This document shows, one piece after another, positions 23,773 through 34,893 of a DNA stretch of 64,000 nucleotides (position 1 is its first letter; every line of letters starts with the position of its first letter). The stretch is from positions 6,572,001 to 6,636,000 of the forward strand of contig OY987267.1 of assembly GCA_963920665.1 (NCBI GenBank). Reading direction: 5' to 3'. A program made the position numbers and the translations under genes. Under the pieces are notes generated by a model. That model was not told the DNA's origin and did not search any database. It saw nothing but the letters and a program-made list of their open reading frames with translations. The DNA is from Straminergon stramineum (Eukaryota; Streptophyta; Bryopsida; Hypnales; Calliergonaceae).

Positions 23773-25730
23773 TGTCACACCCCTATCTCCTTAGGGTGCC
23801 CAAAGTGCCTTAGTGAGCAAGGAGGACCTTGGGGGTGACTTCCCAAGCCTTGCAATAGGCTTAGAAGGGAGAAATGAGAGACTCCCGAGCAAACAGGGCG
23901 CAATAGCGCCTTGGTTATGAAGGGAATAGTGGTATGTCATACATGCTTGGAAAGCTCTTGAGAAGATGCTTCTAACCGTCCAATGAACGCGTGATATAGA
24001 CTAGTAGGCTAGAAGTTATGGCCATTCAAAGTTGGAGGTGTCTCGGTGGCGCCGGGACACTCAAAGGCTAGGTGTGAGGGGTTCTTAAGGAATCACTCAA
24101 CAAACCATGGCATGTGGCATATCATTGGAAAGCTACAAAGACAAGGAACCTAGAATGCCAAGCATTACGAGGTTCTAAGACATGAGCCAAAAGTTATGGC
24201 CAAGATAAGGGTCGTGGTGAAGGCGTGACGCCACTCCCGGTGAACTCGAATCTTTGGAGGGCCATAACTTTGTGAGAACTTGTCGAAATGAGACATGTGA
24301 GTAGTTGATTGACATCTACTCGTCTCTTTGATATCCAAAATAGGCTCGCATGTGGGATTTGAAGCTGTAACGACAAAGTTACGTCGTTTGGAAGTTCGGG
24401 AGTCCAAACGGAGTGGAAACTTGGGGATTTCAGTTGGAAACGGGTGATCTTCCAAAACCCAAGGGGGTTTGGGAAGTCCCTTTGATCCACAAGGGGGGGA
24501 TCTACCGAAGACTACAAAGAGTACTATAGGAGGGGTTGGTCTCCCTCCTCCCTCCCTCTTGGAACCTTGGTGAGTCCCGGTGACTCATGGATGGTGATGT
24601 AACTTCACTACCGGCTTCAAGGCTCCTTGGAACACTTGTGTGTGTGTCCCAGAGTACTAGTTGGTTGAAGTCCCACTCCTTACTAAGCCTTGGGTCATAT
24701 ATCTTGAGTTGTAAGTCCCAATTAGTGTTGGTGTAAGAGTAGCAAATGCACAATAGGCCTAGTATGAAGTGGGGTGACAACCAAGGGCAGTTAGGATTGT
24801 GGTGAATAGTGTGACCACGAGTCTTAGCACAGTAAGATGGAAGTTCCATCCAATGTCACCAAGTGACATGCCAAGTGCCATAAGTGGTGTGTATGTTAGA
24901 AGTTCCAGGCACTAGAACTTAGTAATGTACGTTGGAAATGGGAACTAATGCTATGAATACATGGCATGTGTAGTGTTAATTAGTTGAGCCTAAGTGATAT
25001 TGGTATTGGAGCGTGGTGAGCCCTAAAAGCTATGAAGGGCTCTTGAAATCTGGTTGGAGCTGTAAGGTGTTACTAAGGTCGCAACACACTCCGTTTGGAC
25101 TCCCGAACTTTCAAACGACGTAACTTTGTCGTCACAACTTCAAATCCCATATGCGAGCCTATTTTGGATATCAAAGAGACGAGTAGATGTCAATCAACTA
25201 CTCACGTGTTCCATTTCGACAAGTTCTCACAAAGTTATGGCCCTCCAAAGATTCGAGTTCACCGGAAGTGGCGTCACGCCTTCACCACAACCCTTATTTT
25301 GGCCATAACTTTTGGCTCATATCTTAGAACCTCATAATACTTGGCATTCTAGGTTCCTTGTCTTTGTAGCTTTCCAATTATATGCTACATGCCATGGTTT
25401 GTTGAGTGATTCCTTAAGAACCCCTCACACCTAGCCTTTGAGTGTCTCAGTGCCACCAAGACACCTCCAACTTTGAATGGCCATAACTTCTAGCCTACTA
25501 GTCTAAATCACACGTTCATTAGACGGTTAGAAGCGTCTTCTCAAGAGCTTTCCAAGTATGTATGACATACCACTATTCCCTTCATAACCAAGGCGCTATT
25601 GCGCCCTGTTTGCTTGGGAGTCTCTCATTTCTCCCTTTTAAGCCTATTGCAAGGCTAGGGAAGTCACCCCCAAGGTCCTCCTTGCTCACTAAGGTACTTT
25701 GGGCACCCCAAGGAGATAGGGGAGTGACAC
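23773..25730. repeat. Large inverted repeat with ~643 bp arms
   Basis: The left arm 23773-24415 opens TGTCACACCCCTATCTCCTT. The right arm 25087-25730 is its reverse complement with scattered changes, ending GGAGATAGGGGAGTGACAC. The 671 bp between them is unique. The TG start and GGCCATAACTT phrases resemble LTR sequence, so two LTRs head to head is one reading and a foldback element another. An open frame survives in both arms (24165-24455 minus, 25095-25337 plus) but matches no family I know. Confidence 0.8.
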
Positions 25731-25829
25731 ATTTCTCCCTTCTTAGCCTATTGCAGAGCTTGGGAAGTCACCTCCAAGGTCCCTTTACTCACTAAGGCAT
25801 TTCGGGCACCCCAAGGAGATAGGGGCATA
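25731..25829 (+). repeat. Tandem duplication of the inverted-repeat end
   Basis: About 96 bases repeat the outer end of the right arm (GCACCCCAAGGAGATAGGGG occurs twice, at about 25704 and 25809). Confidence 0.75.
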
Positions 25830-26059
25830 ATATAGGGGATATATGTACACCAAGAAGTCATTACAAAGGGATATTAGAGTGGTCAAATTTTCATATTTCT
25901 AGGTTTAGGCCTTATATTGGTCAATGATGAAAATAATTTGAAAACCTATGTAGTTATTGTATTTAGAGATGTGCACCAAGTAAGAACTAGTTAGAGCTAT
26001 TAGAGTAGTCAAATTTAAATTATATTTCTAGGTTTATGTCTTCTATTGGTCAATATTAT

Positions 26060-26564
26060 GAAAAAGAAGGTTTAAAAAGGTGAGCCCAAAATTGAAGACA
26101 CAATTATAAAGATAAACAAAACAATTTTAGAAGGTTTCTAAAAATAAACCCCAAGTCTAGGACACAATTATACAGGTAGGCTACAAAAATAGAAAAAAAT
26201 TGTAAAGGTAAGTAAAGAAAATTAGAAGGTTTCTAAAGGTAAATCTTAAAAATACAACACAATTATGAAGGTAGGTCAACAAATAGGATACAATTATAAA
26301 AAAAACTAAAAATCAAAGAAGGTTTTTGATGATAAAGCCCAAAACCAAGATACAATTATCATGGTAGGCCAAAAAAATGAGACATAATTATGAACTAAGA
26401 TTATCCAAAAAATTATAGAAGGTTTCTGAAGTTAAGCTAAAAAATTAGGACACAATTAGGAAGTTAGGCCAAACCATTAGGATACAATTAGGAAGGTGAG
26501 TAAAAAATTAGGACATAATTATAAAGGTATGCCTAAAAATTAAAGAAGGTTTCTAGAGAACCTC
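26060..26564. repeat. Degenerate tandem array, left part
   Basis: Variants of ACACAATTATAAAGGTAGGC plus AGAAGGTTTCTAAAGGTAAA recur about every 60-70 bases. The array resumes at 28257 after a CACTA-type insertion. Confidence 0.65.
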
Positions 26565-27439
26565 CACTACTAGAAAGGTAGTGAAAACCAAGACAAAATC
26601 AATGCATTTCTCTTGAATTTTGACTCAATCAACATAAAAATGATTTTTCTCCTCAAACTTGTTTTTTTGATTGCATCACCACGTTTTATGTAGGTTCAAT
26701 GTAAATCAAGAAAAATTTGTTAATTTTAGGAATCTTTTTGGTATCTTTTGGAAAACTATTGAAAATCTATTAGAATATTTTAGCCAAATATTTTAGAAAT
26801 CTAATCAAATCTAAAAGAATCTTCTAAAAATCTATTCAAGTCTTGGGAATTTTTTTAGAATCTTTTGGAATTTTTCTAAATCATTTGGAATCTTATAGAG
26901 TATGAATTTAGAAGTCAAATTTTCAATCAAATTTTTAAAGAGTATAATTGGATTTTAATCAAAACTCCAATGATATCCTTTCACTACAATGCAAACTTAG
27001 AATTTGATCAAAATTTTAATGAAATTGTGATTCAAATAACTTAATGAAAATTCAAACTTTGATTCACCTATGATCAATTCAAGTTCTAATGCAATTTTCA
27101 TTCAACTTTGTATAGCGTGTAATTTGATTAAAGATAAAACTTATAATTTCATTTAATTTCTAACTTATGATATAAAGTTTCATATAACTAGTATTATTAG
27201 ATTTTAGAGATTTCAAAAAGATGTTTCGATTGTCCAAAAATTAAGATTCTTCATAACTTTATAATCACAAATCTAAATAGAATGAAATAAATCTTTACAT
27301 ATAATTTAAACTATAATATTTGAAATGAAAATTAAACTCACAAATTTGTCTTGGACTATTCAACTCACCTATTTAATTCTAAAATTTGGCTTAACCACCT
27401 CTACAAAAATGCTTGTCAACTTTTCAAAACAAGATAGAT

Positions 27440-27885
27440 TAAATTGAAAATTTGACCACTTAAATTAGTCTTCAATATCAATCATTTCCAACAAGTTTCA
27501 TGGAAATCAAAATTTCTATGAAGGAGATATGAGACTCCAAAGTCTGCTGACTTTGTAAAATGAAAATGTAAAAGATTAAATTAGACTACCTCTAGAAAAT
27601 GATTTTCAGATTTTTTGAGCATATTAGATTAAATTAAAAAATTTATCACTAAAACTAGACTTGAAAATGAACCAATTCCAACAGGTTTCATGAAAAAATT
27701 ACATTTTTTGAAGGAGATATGGCTCTTCAAAGTCCGCTGATTTTGTAAAATTGAACTACTTCATGATTAAATTGAAAATTTCACCATTAAAACTAGACTT
27801 CAATATGAACCATTTCCAATAAGTTTCATGAAAAACAGAGTTTTTGTGAAGAAGATACGACCATTCAAAGTTTGCTAACTTTGCT
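27440..27885 (+). repeat. Three ~145 bp direct repeats
   Basis: Each unit carries GATTAAATT, an AACTAGACTT-like piece, AACAAGTTTCATGAAAA, a GAAGGAGATA step and AAAGTCNGCTGACTTTG. They lie within the CACTA-type element. Confidence 0.7.
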
Positions 27886-27950
27886 AGGGTGAGGAAAAAA
27901 AAGTCAAAAACAAATAAATAAAATTAGCATCTCACTTCAAATCATGGGAC

Positions 27951-28085
27951 TCCAACTATGGTACAACGGTTAGAGTCCATTATTACCTTGCTAGAAGGTC
28001 CTTGGTTTGAATCCCCTTATAGCCAGTCCTGAGTATGATAGGGGTCAAGCCGGCAGGGGGTCCAAAAAAAAAGTTTTTTTTTTAA
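27951..28085 (+). ncRNA. tRNA-derived SINE-like segment
   Basis: TGGTACAACGG at 27959-27969 resembles a Pol III A box and GGTTTGAATCC at 28004-28014 a B box (10 of 11 consensus bases), 45 bp apart as in tRNA genes. The rest does not fold as a proper tRNA and is followed by an A/T tract, so a SINE or tRNA pseudogene fits better than a working tRNA. Confidence 0.45.
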
Positions 28086-28256
28086 AATTTAAATTTTTAT
28101 TATTTTCTTTTAAATTTTCCTATGGGAAATGACCAAGACAAAACCAACAGAAATGTGTTGGTAGGTGGTCCAAAACAAGAGTTCCTAACCAATAGGAAAA
28201 ACAAACACATTTTTTGTTGAATTTGTCTTCATTTGGACCATTTTCTTTTGGTAGTG

Positions 28257-28500
28257 CTCCAAGATGAGGTTACAATTATAAAGGCCCACCAAAAAGATAA
28301 GGCACAAGTTTAAAGACTCACCAAAACATTGTAGAAAGTTTAGGAATATAAATCCCAAGATTATGACATAATTATATAAGTAGGCCAAAAACATTATGGC
28401 ACAATCTCAAAGGTAAGCCAAAATAGTATAGAAGGTTTTTAAAGGTAAATCCCTAGATTAGGATATAATTAGGAAATTGGTCACAATAGTTGTAGAAGTT
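28257..28500. repeat. Degenerate tandem array, right part
   Basis: It continues the 26060-26564 array (ACAATTATAAAGGCCCACCA, AGAAAGTTTAGGAATATAAA), now separated by the CACTA-type insertion. Confidence 0.6.
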
Positions 28501-29524
28501 AAAAGAAATTGAAAAACTACAATGAAAAAATTTGAGGAAAAATAAATCAAATTATGAAGCAAAGGGAAAAAGATGTGAAGCTTGTGGACATAAATTGCCC
28601 TTCAAGTGGAGGCCAAAAAAATGGGAAGCGAAGGAAAGAAATTGCCCTTCAAATTAGAAAGGTTCACATAATTGCAACAAAAAACATACATTATTCACAT
28701 TGGACAACAAATTGGTAAATTGCTATATTTTAAGAAGCGAATGGCTTCCTTGTATAAGAATAGAATTTATTTACGTTAAAGATGAATTTAGAATTAATTA
28801 TGGGCCCACATGAATACATTACTAAGGGGTTTCAAATAAAAGCTTTATCTTTTACATTATATATATATATATATATCTTTTCTTAACATGCACTCATGAG
28901 AACCCCACACAAACTTCAATAGGACGATTGAGAGGTTCACACCAACCTCCAAATGTGACTACGTTTTCCACATTGGTGTTGTCATCATTGTGATGGCCCT
29001 TGACTTATTAGAACATGGAATCCAACAACAAGGGGCCGTAAAGGTCCCTTGTACAAATTGAAATTCTATTGGGGTTGAGGCCAAATTTAGAGGCCCCGCA
29101 CCTCTACATCTCCAACAATAATAACATTTGGGATTGAATTTGACATGGCCACTCTGGCCATATTGAAAATCTGTTGGTAGGGTTGTTTTAGTGGTGAGTA
29201 GGAGATGCTCTCAGAAAGTCATGAATATATAATGGACCTTTCAATGAATTGAAGGAATATGTAGATCTTTCAATCGTTTTTATGTAGTTTTCCTTCAACT
29301 GAAAGTAATTGAAGGCAATTTGGTCATTCAACTGAAGGTGGCTTCCTGGCATGAACAACCCTCTTCAACCGGGTTTTTTTTACTTCCTAGCATGTCATTG
29401 GCTGAGTTCAATTTGGCATAGAACGTCCTATAGTACTACAATAGAAATATACATTGATGAAGTCAACAATTTGAGTGTGAAATCGGTTGGAGCTTGTCCT
29501 ATAGTATACACAATAGTTGCATGG
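28501..29524. other. Gene-free AT-rich stretch
   Basis: No gene is visible. A (TA)n run lies at 28857-28877. The sequence around 29105-29215 (ATCTCCAACAATAAT … AGGAGATGCTC) hints at an old MITE but the ends do not pair well. Confidence 0.35.
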
Positions 29525-29732
29525 CACTAGAAGAAAATAAAGGGTTTTGCAACTACACTGTACAATCGTTTTTTCAGTTGTTTAGGACACTTGCAACTAG
29601 TTTGTGACTAGTGATATTCTAGAGACTTGTAGTCGCAATGGACACCCTAAAATCTAGGAATAAGGTGCAGCAATTGCAAGAGTCATGCCTTTTATGTGAC
29701 TTGTTAGCGATTTGTAGATTTCAGAATTTCAT

Positions 29733-30022
29733 ATCTATCTTCTTTCTAGATTTTTGAATTTCAAAACTATTTTTTTTCTAGATTTCAAAATTTCAAATTT
29801 ACCTTTTTCTAGATTAAGATCTATCTTCATTATAGATTTTTGAATTTCAAAACTATTTTTTTTCTAGATTTCAAAATTTCAAATTTACCTTTTTCTAGAT
29901 TAAGATCTATCTTCATTATAGATTTTTGAATTTCAAAACTACCTTTTTTCGAGATTTCAAAATTTTAAATCTACCTTTTTCTAGGTTCAGATCTTCCTTC
30001 TTTCTAGATTTCAAAAATTCAA
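29733..30022 (+). repeat. 86-bp tandem repeat, about 3.3 copies
   Basis: Units start at 29733, 29819, 29905 and 29991 with ATCTATCTTC or a close variant. Units 1 and 2 are nearly identical and unit 3 is more diverged. Confidence 0.9.
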
Positions 30023-30371
30023 ATATTGGTATTTAAGAGATTTCATTGGTTTAGGATACCTTACATTTTTATAGAATTTAAAATTTCTATAGATTTTAGA
30101 AATCTATACTCTATAGAAATCTACAAATAAAAAAAATCTTGAAATTGTAGAAGTCTTAGAATTCTATTAACAAAATTCTTTGAGCAAGACTACAACAACT
30201 TACAAGTCTTATATGTCCAACCTAATGGTACTCTAGCTTTACAATTGATATGGGACGATCAATATAAGACAAATGGGAATGAACTTTGAAAGCAACTAGG
30301 AAACAACTACAAATGAACTAAGAAACAACTAGTGTACAACATAATAGTGACTAGGAAACAACTAGCTTCAA

Positions 30372-30526
30372 TACTAGAAAATTCAATTTTTTTGTTGATT
30401 TGGTTGCATTCATTTGGTTCACTTTTCAGTTGATTTCTATCCTAATCAACAAATTACTCTCCAAATCAATGGAAAGTGAATCAATCTATGTAACCAAATC
30501 AATGGAAAAGCTGAATTTTTAGTACT
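30372..30526. mobile_element. Nested hairpin MITE
   Basis: TACTAGAAAATTCAATTTTT and TTGATTTGGTTGCAT on the left mirror ATGTAACCAAATCAA and GCTGAATTTTTAGTA on the right. It lies inside the 29525-30810 element. The expected terminal C is T and no target duplication is clear. Confidence 0.5.
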
Positions 30527-31093
30527 ATGGGAAACGACTAAGAAACAACTAGTGTACGATTAGAAAGCAACTAGGAAACAACTATGGTCATTTAACAAAT
30601 GCAAACTTTTCCTAGTCGATTCCTAGTTGTTTTTTGCAACTACAAATTGACTACTTTGCAACTAAAACGAGATATCAATGGTGTAAAACAATGACATAAA
30701 ACAATTACGTTAGATTTGGTGCTAATAGAGAGGATTAGAGTTGCAAGATAGTTGTGTAGGACATTGGTTGCATAGTGGCCAATTGTGATGGACATGTTTT
30801 TCTTCTAGTGTGGTGGTACCTAAAACAACTTTGCCGTCAATCTTCTATCGCATGCTTGCCAAACCACTACATACTTCTACTACTTGGCAAGTTCAAGGGG
30901 GTTTGCATGTTGTGAAAATCTAACAAAATCTTGTGTTCATGTTATGCAATTGTGTTTGTCCAGGATATATGCCTTTGGAAGGAGCAATGCCATGATTTTT
31001 CCACGTATGTTTTGGATGTCTTATGCACATTTGGTGGTTTGCAATCTCCTCATACAACATTTGACAAATTCATTCTTCACTATTGCATTTTAA

Positions 31094-31866
31094 GGGTGAT
31101 TGCAAGAAATACTTGTCCTATTGTCCCCTTGCCCTTGGACACATGATTTTTTGGTCATAACTTTTGCATTATAAGTCCATTTTTCTTGAAATTTGGAATT
31201 AAGATACACAAAAAAGTTTCACACATTTGATAATTTTTTGGTTTTAAAAAAAATTACTTTACTATTTTTAATATGCCCTCAATTGAGTATCTACCTTGGC
31301 CATTTTGAGGGGTTTGGGTCCATTGTTGTACCCAAAAATGTGAACTAGAAGCCACAAATTGGAGAAGCTGGAGGTGTACTCGCATTCCAATGACGGACAA
31401 AGAGTTTTTTGCAAAACACCTTTGCATGAGGTGTCTACATGGGGCCAAAGTGATCGTTGTTTGTGTACATTTTTTGGGCACGAGAAAATTTTCCTTGAAG
31501 AAATTTTTCATTCAATGCGAGAGCAAGCTTGTCTACAAAAATGGCTTTATTTAATGGGAATTTTTTGGATTTTTCAAAAATTATTAAAAATAAAAAGGTC
31601 CATAAACCCTTTTTCTACTATTTTTCACTTCCAATGGCCTCTATAGTACTCCATAGTAGTCCATAATACTACAAAGTATTATATACTATTGAATCAATGG
31701 TTTAGATTTGCAAGTTCCCCAAATTGACAATTGAAATTTGTAGGCGTACTTTAACTCGCAGAATTGATAGTAGTCCGTTGTACTACCAATCCTACAGCCA
31801 GAAATTGTGTTTTTGAACCAAATGTCCACAAAATATGGAAACGTGAAGTGTTTCGTGCAATCACCC
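31094..31866 (+). mobile_element. TIR element, GGGTGATTGC family, copy 1
   Basis: It opens GGGTGATTGCAAGAAATACT and ends GTGTTTCGTGCAATCACCC. A second copy lies inverted at 49031-49786 and can be followed along its whole length. Flanks read TTAA and TTGA, a possible 4-bp target duplication. The frames inside (for example 31359-31646) are not recognisable proteins. Confidence 0.75.
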
Positions 31867-32745
31867 TTGAACAAGAAAAAAATTCACCCTAAAATCCATA
31901 CTCATAAATGATGCAACTTTCACAACATGCTTCCTTGTTAATCTTCTAAGCCTCAAAAAAATTTGAATCCATACAACATTCTTTGCCCATGCTAAATGTC
32001 ACTTGTATTTTGATGGGTGCTTTGTACTGTCATTGTATCAAATAGGCAACTTCATTAAGAGGTTAAGTGTCACATCATTGAAATTGCCAAGTATTTGATA
32101 TACAATTGTCCAAAGCTTAAAATTTCTCATCTCTCCAAGTATTTGACATACAACTACCTAATGGCTCACTGTTTCATTGCATCTCCCTTCTTTTGTTTGA
32201 GTCTTGTCCTCTTCTTTCCATTATTTTTTTAGAACTTTGTTTTAGGTTTGATTTCTTCTTCATGGCCTATTTAGTTTCCTTCTCCTTGGCTTGTTCAGTC
32301 TCCTTCTCAATGTCTTGTTCAATCTCCTTGCCCTTGTTTGGTTCAGTCCCTTTATCCTTGTCTAGTTCAGTCCCCTTGCCCTTGTCTTGTTCAATCTCCT
32401 TGCCCTTGTCTTCTGATGAAGTCAAGCCTTCTTCTTTTCATTTTTTTTCTATGACTTAGTTTTTGGGGCTATCTTCTTCTTCTTCTTGGACAAAGAATTG
32501 GGTCCCTTTGCCTTCCACTTTCTTTTAAATCCACATGTATTCTAGTTCTTCTCCTCCCCTAGGTCCAATACGCGTTTCTTAGACCAACTCATAGAACTTT
32601 GTTCGAGCTCCTACATCCTGGCATACTCTCTTGAAGTGTCCGAAGGGGACTCTAAGGCAAGTGAAATACCGTTTGCATATATGAGGGCCACGCCTAAGAT
32701 CTGGTACCAACAAAATCAAAAGTTAAACCTTAACAATCCTTACAA
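31867..32745. other. Unassigned stretch with a charged-repeat minisatellite
   Basis: I see no intact gene. Between about 32265 and 32444 the minus strand carries a 24-bp tandem repeat (see separate entry). Upstream on the minus strand the K-rich reading changes frame and meets stops, so any gene here is broken. Confidence 0.4.
32265..32444 (-). pseudogene. Lys/Glu-rich 8-residue repeat, possible gene remnant
   Basis: Read on the minus strand, the frame from after a TGA near 32444 to a TAG near 32267 encodes about 58 residues made of eight-residue units such as KEIEQDKG, KGTELDKD and KETEQAKE. The 24-bp DNA period keeps the frame. Charged repeats of this kind occur in nuclear and stress proteins, but no domain flanks it and no start codon is present. 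It could equally be a simple minisatellite read by chance. Confidence 0.3.
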
Positions 32746-32898
32746 CACTAGTAGAAAATTGTATTGCCTTCAACAAAATCCAGGTGACACAATTTTCCGT
32801 TTTCTACCCCCAAACGCAAAATCTGCGTTAACTGCAATGCATCATCTGCAATTGCGTCACCTGGATTTTGTTGAAGGCAATGCAATTTTCTACTAGTG
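32746..32898. mobile_element. CACTA-type hairpin MITE (153 bp)
   Basis: CACTAGTAGAAAATTG and TTGCCTTCAACAAAATCCAG on the left are mirrored on the right, with arms of about 45 bp that are almost perfect. CAA is duplicated at 32743-32745 and 32899-32901. Frames crossing it are products of the inverted repeat. Confidence 0.9.
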
Positions 32899-34893
32899 CA
32901 ATAATGCACACATTGAAAAGGAAAAAAAACTAGTAATCTCTTACAATATACACCTGGCACAACATCTTCCACAAACCTTTAGCAACTGTAGCCACAAAAT
33001 AGTGGTCAACATTGCAGATTCCCACTAAAGTAGCCAAACACTCAAGTGTTGGAAGAGCAGTTTCATGGTCACAACTACAAGGCCACAAACTAGAATTAGA
33101 GCTCGCTTTTAGATTCATCGAGAACAATTACTAACAATTAAACCACGAACACTACATAGAAACCCTAAACCACAAATATCCCATCCAACAGAATCTTTAG
33201 TCATAGCTTCTCACAATGAAACCCCCAAAAATTAATAAATGAATGAATAACTAAGAAATTAATTAATTATAAAATAACTTGTTAGTTATTAAACAATTAA
33301 GGAAATAACTAATCTTCCTTTAGGATTTAGAGAAAGATAAAACAACTTTTTAGAAGTAAGTTGCATAATGTACAAGAGCTACATTAACAAGGCTACACTA
33401 CAGAAATTGTAACCAATAGAGATAGATTAAACAATAAACCAAAAACTAAACAATATAAGCCCTAAAGAAGACAACAATCATCTAAATGAGCAATAATCTA
33501 AAGTCTTACTTGATCTCTATGAGACACTGAGCAACATGAGCAGATCTAAATAACACCTTTTGTTTAAGGCCCTCCACCACCTTGGCTAGTTTCTCCAGCT
33601 CCACTTTCACACATCTATGTTCCAAAAAATTCACTATAAAACTACAAATTGACATCCTAATACCGCCAACTAAGAGCCAATTAATCAAAAAATCAAGAAC
33701 ATCTTAAGGACAAACCTAGTGACAAACGGATTAGTGCTACTGCCAAGAAGAGTTGAAAGAAAGTCTTCAAAACAGAGTCAGTGCTCTTGTACAAAATGCA
33801 CGAAAGTGTTGTCTAAGACAACTCTGAAAGGTTTCTAGAATCCACAAGCGGTTATATAAAAAGTCACATTTCTTTGATTCCAATGTTGTCTATAATTCTT
33901 GACCACCACCATTGTTGGGCTCTCCTTGGATGTAGAGTTTTTCGAAGAGTCATTGTGCGGGCCGCTCCAAAAGTCACTCACAAGATTGTTTCAAGGGTCA
34001 AACCTTGAAGGGTCACTCCTTGAATTGCCGCTCAAAGAGTCCTTGCTTCACAAATGTCATTAACATACAATCAAAAAATAAACCTCCATTTCAAAAACAG
34101 ATGCAAACAAGAGAAAAATCTTATTACCCAGTTTCTTGCAACCCTCGTCATCTAGGATTTTCAGCGTTACATCATGTCTGGATAGATAGCGGATGGACAA
34201 AACATCAAGATTCAACCCTGCGTCCATTAGGATCAATTTTTTTTTCTTGGACGGTTAGTCTGACAACCAGGACAACTTGCCGACAATGTGGACAGTCGGT
34301 TTGTTGACCTTGACGGCTAGTTTGTCAACTTGGACGGCAAGTCATAGACAGGGATGGACAGACCATTCAAGTTGATAGTAGAATATCAAAAGAAAGAATA
34401 TTTTTTAGTCATTAGCTTTTGGTTGTGATCCTAATGTGTCTCGACCAACATTGACGGACATACCAACATGAAAATCTAGATTCACGTCATTATGGACAAC
34501 CTTGTCGTCGTCCCGCCATATTCTGTCCACCAAATATATGTTATTACTACAAATTCCAAACATGAGACCTATAGGGCATTACAATGTCAGTTTGGAGGTA
34601 ATTCTAGACACTTCGCATGATTGGAGTTTCATCCAATTCTAACAAGTTTTCATCCAAATATTTTAGAATTCATCCGATATCTCTAGTGAATGGCACATTT
34701 GGGGGCATTGAAGGACAATTACTCTTGAAAATGCTTATGGCAAAACTAGTCAAGACAAGCTCATCGTTCTTTGTAGTTGCCACACTTTGTCCCATCCCTT
34801 GATCATTAGACCTGCAGCATAAAAAATCACAGCATCTCAAAACTCGAATGCTATGGAAAAAAAGATGAAACTAATTTGAAACTCTACTAGGTG
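32899..34893. other. Unassigned stretch
   Basis: The minus-strand frames at 32930-33127 and 33506-33688 encode short protein-like sequences (the second is Leu/Lys/Glu-rich, perhaps helical), but I recognise neither and see no joining splice sites. A degenerate ~21 bp tandem repeat (GGACAACTTGCCGACAATGT and kin) lies at 34242-34370. Confidence 0.35.

Larger units (their letters stand above)
26565..28256. mobile_element. CACTA-type element (1.69 kb, non-autonomous)
   Basis: It opens CACTACTAGAAAGG and ends CTTTTGGTAGTG, and CTC is duplicated on both sides (26562-26564 and 28257-28259), the 3-bp duplication of the CACTA superfamily. It splits a tandem array. Inside are three ~145 bp direct repeats (27440-27885) and a tRNA-like segment near the right end. 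No transposase frame is visible, so it would depend on another copy. Confidence 0.75.
29525..30810. mobile_element. CACTA-type element (1.29 kb, non-autonomous)
   Basis: It opens CACTAGAAGAAAATAAAG and ends ATGTTTTTCTTCTAGTG, with TGG duplicated at 29522-29524 and 30811-30813. It contains an 86-bp tandem repeat and, near 30372-30524, a smaller inverted-repeat insert. Motifs such as GGAAACAACTAG recur many times in the right half. No transposase frame is present. Confidence 0.8.

Noticed and set aside
24165..25337. Matching frames in the two arms of the large inverted repeat
   Set aside because: They are copies of one another by duplication and resemble no protein; not called as genes.
27951..28085. 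A functional tRNA gene
   Set aside because: A and B boxes are present but no full cloverleaf can be drawn; called SINE-like instead.
32636..32972. Frames over the hairpin MITE at 32746-32898
   Set aside because: Both strands read through the same inverted repeat; no real gene.
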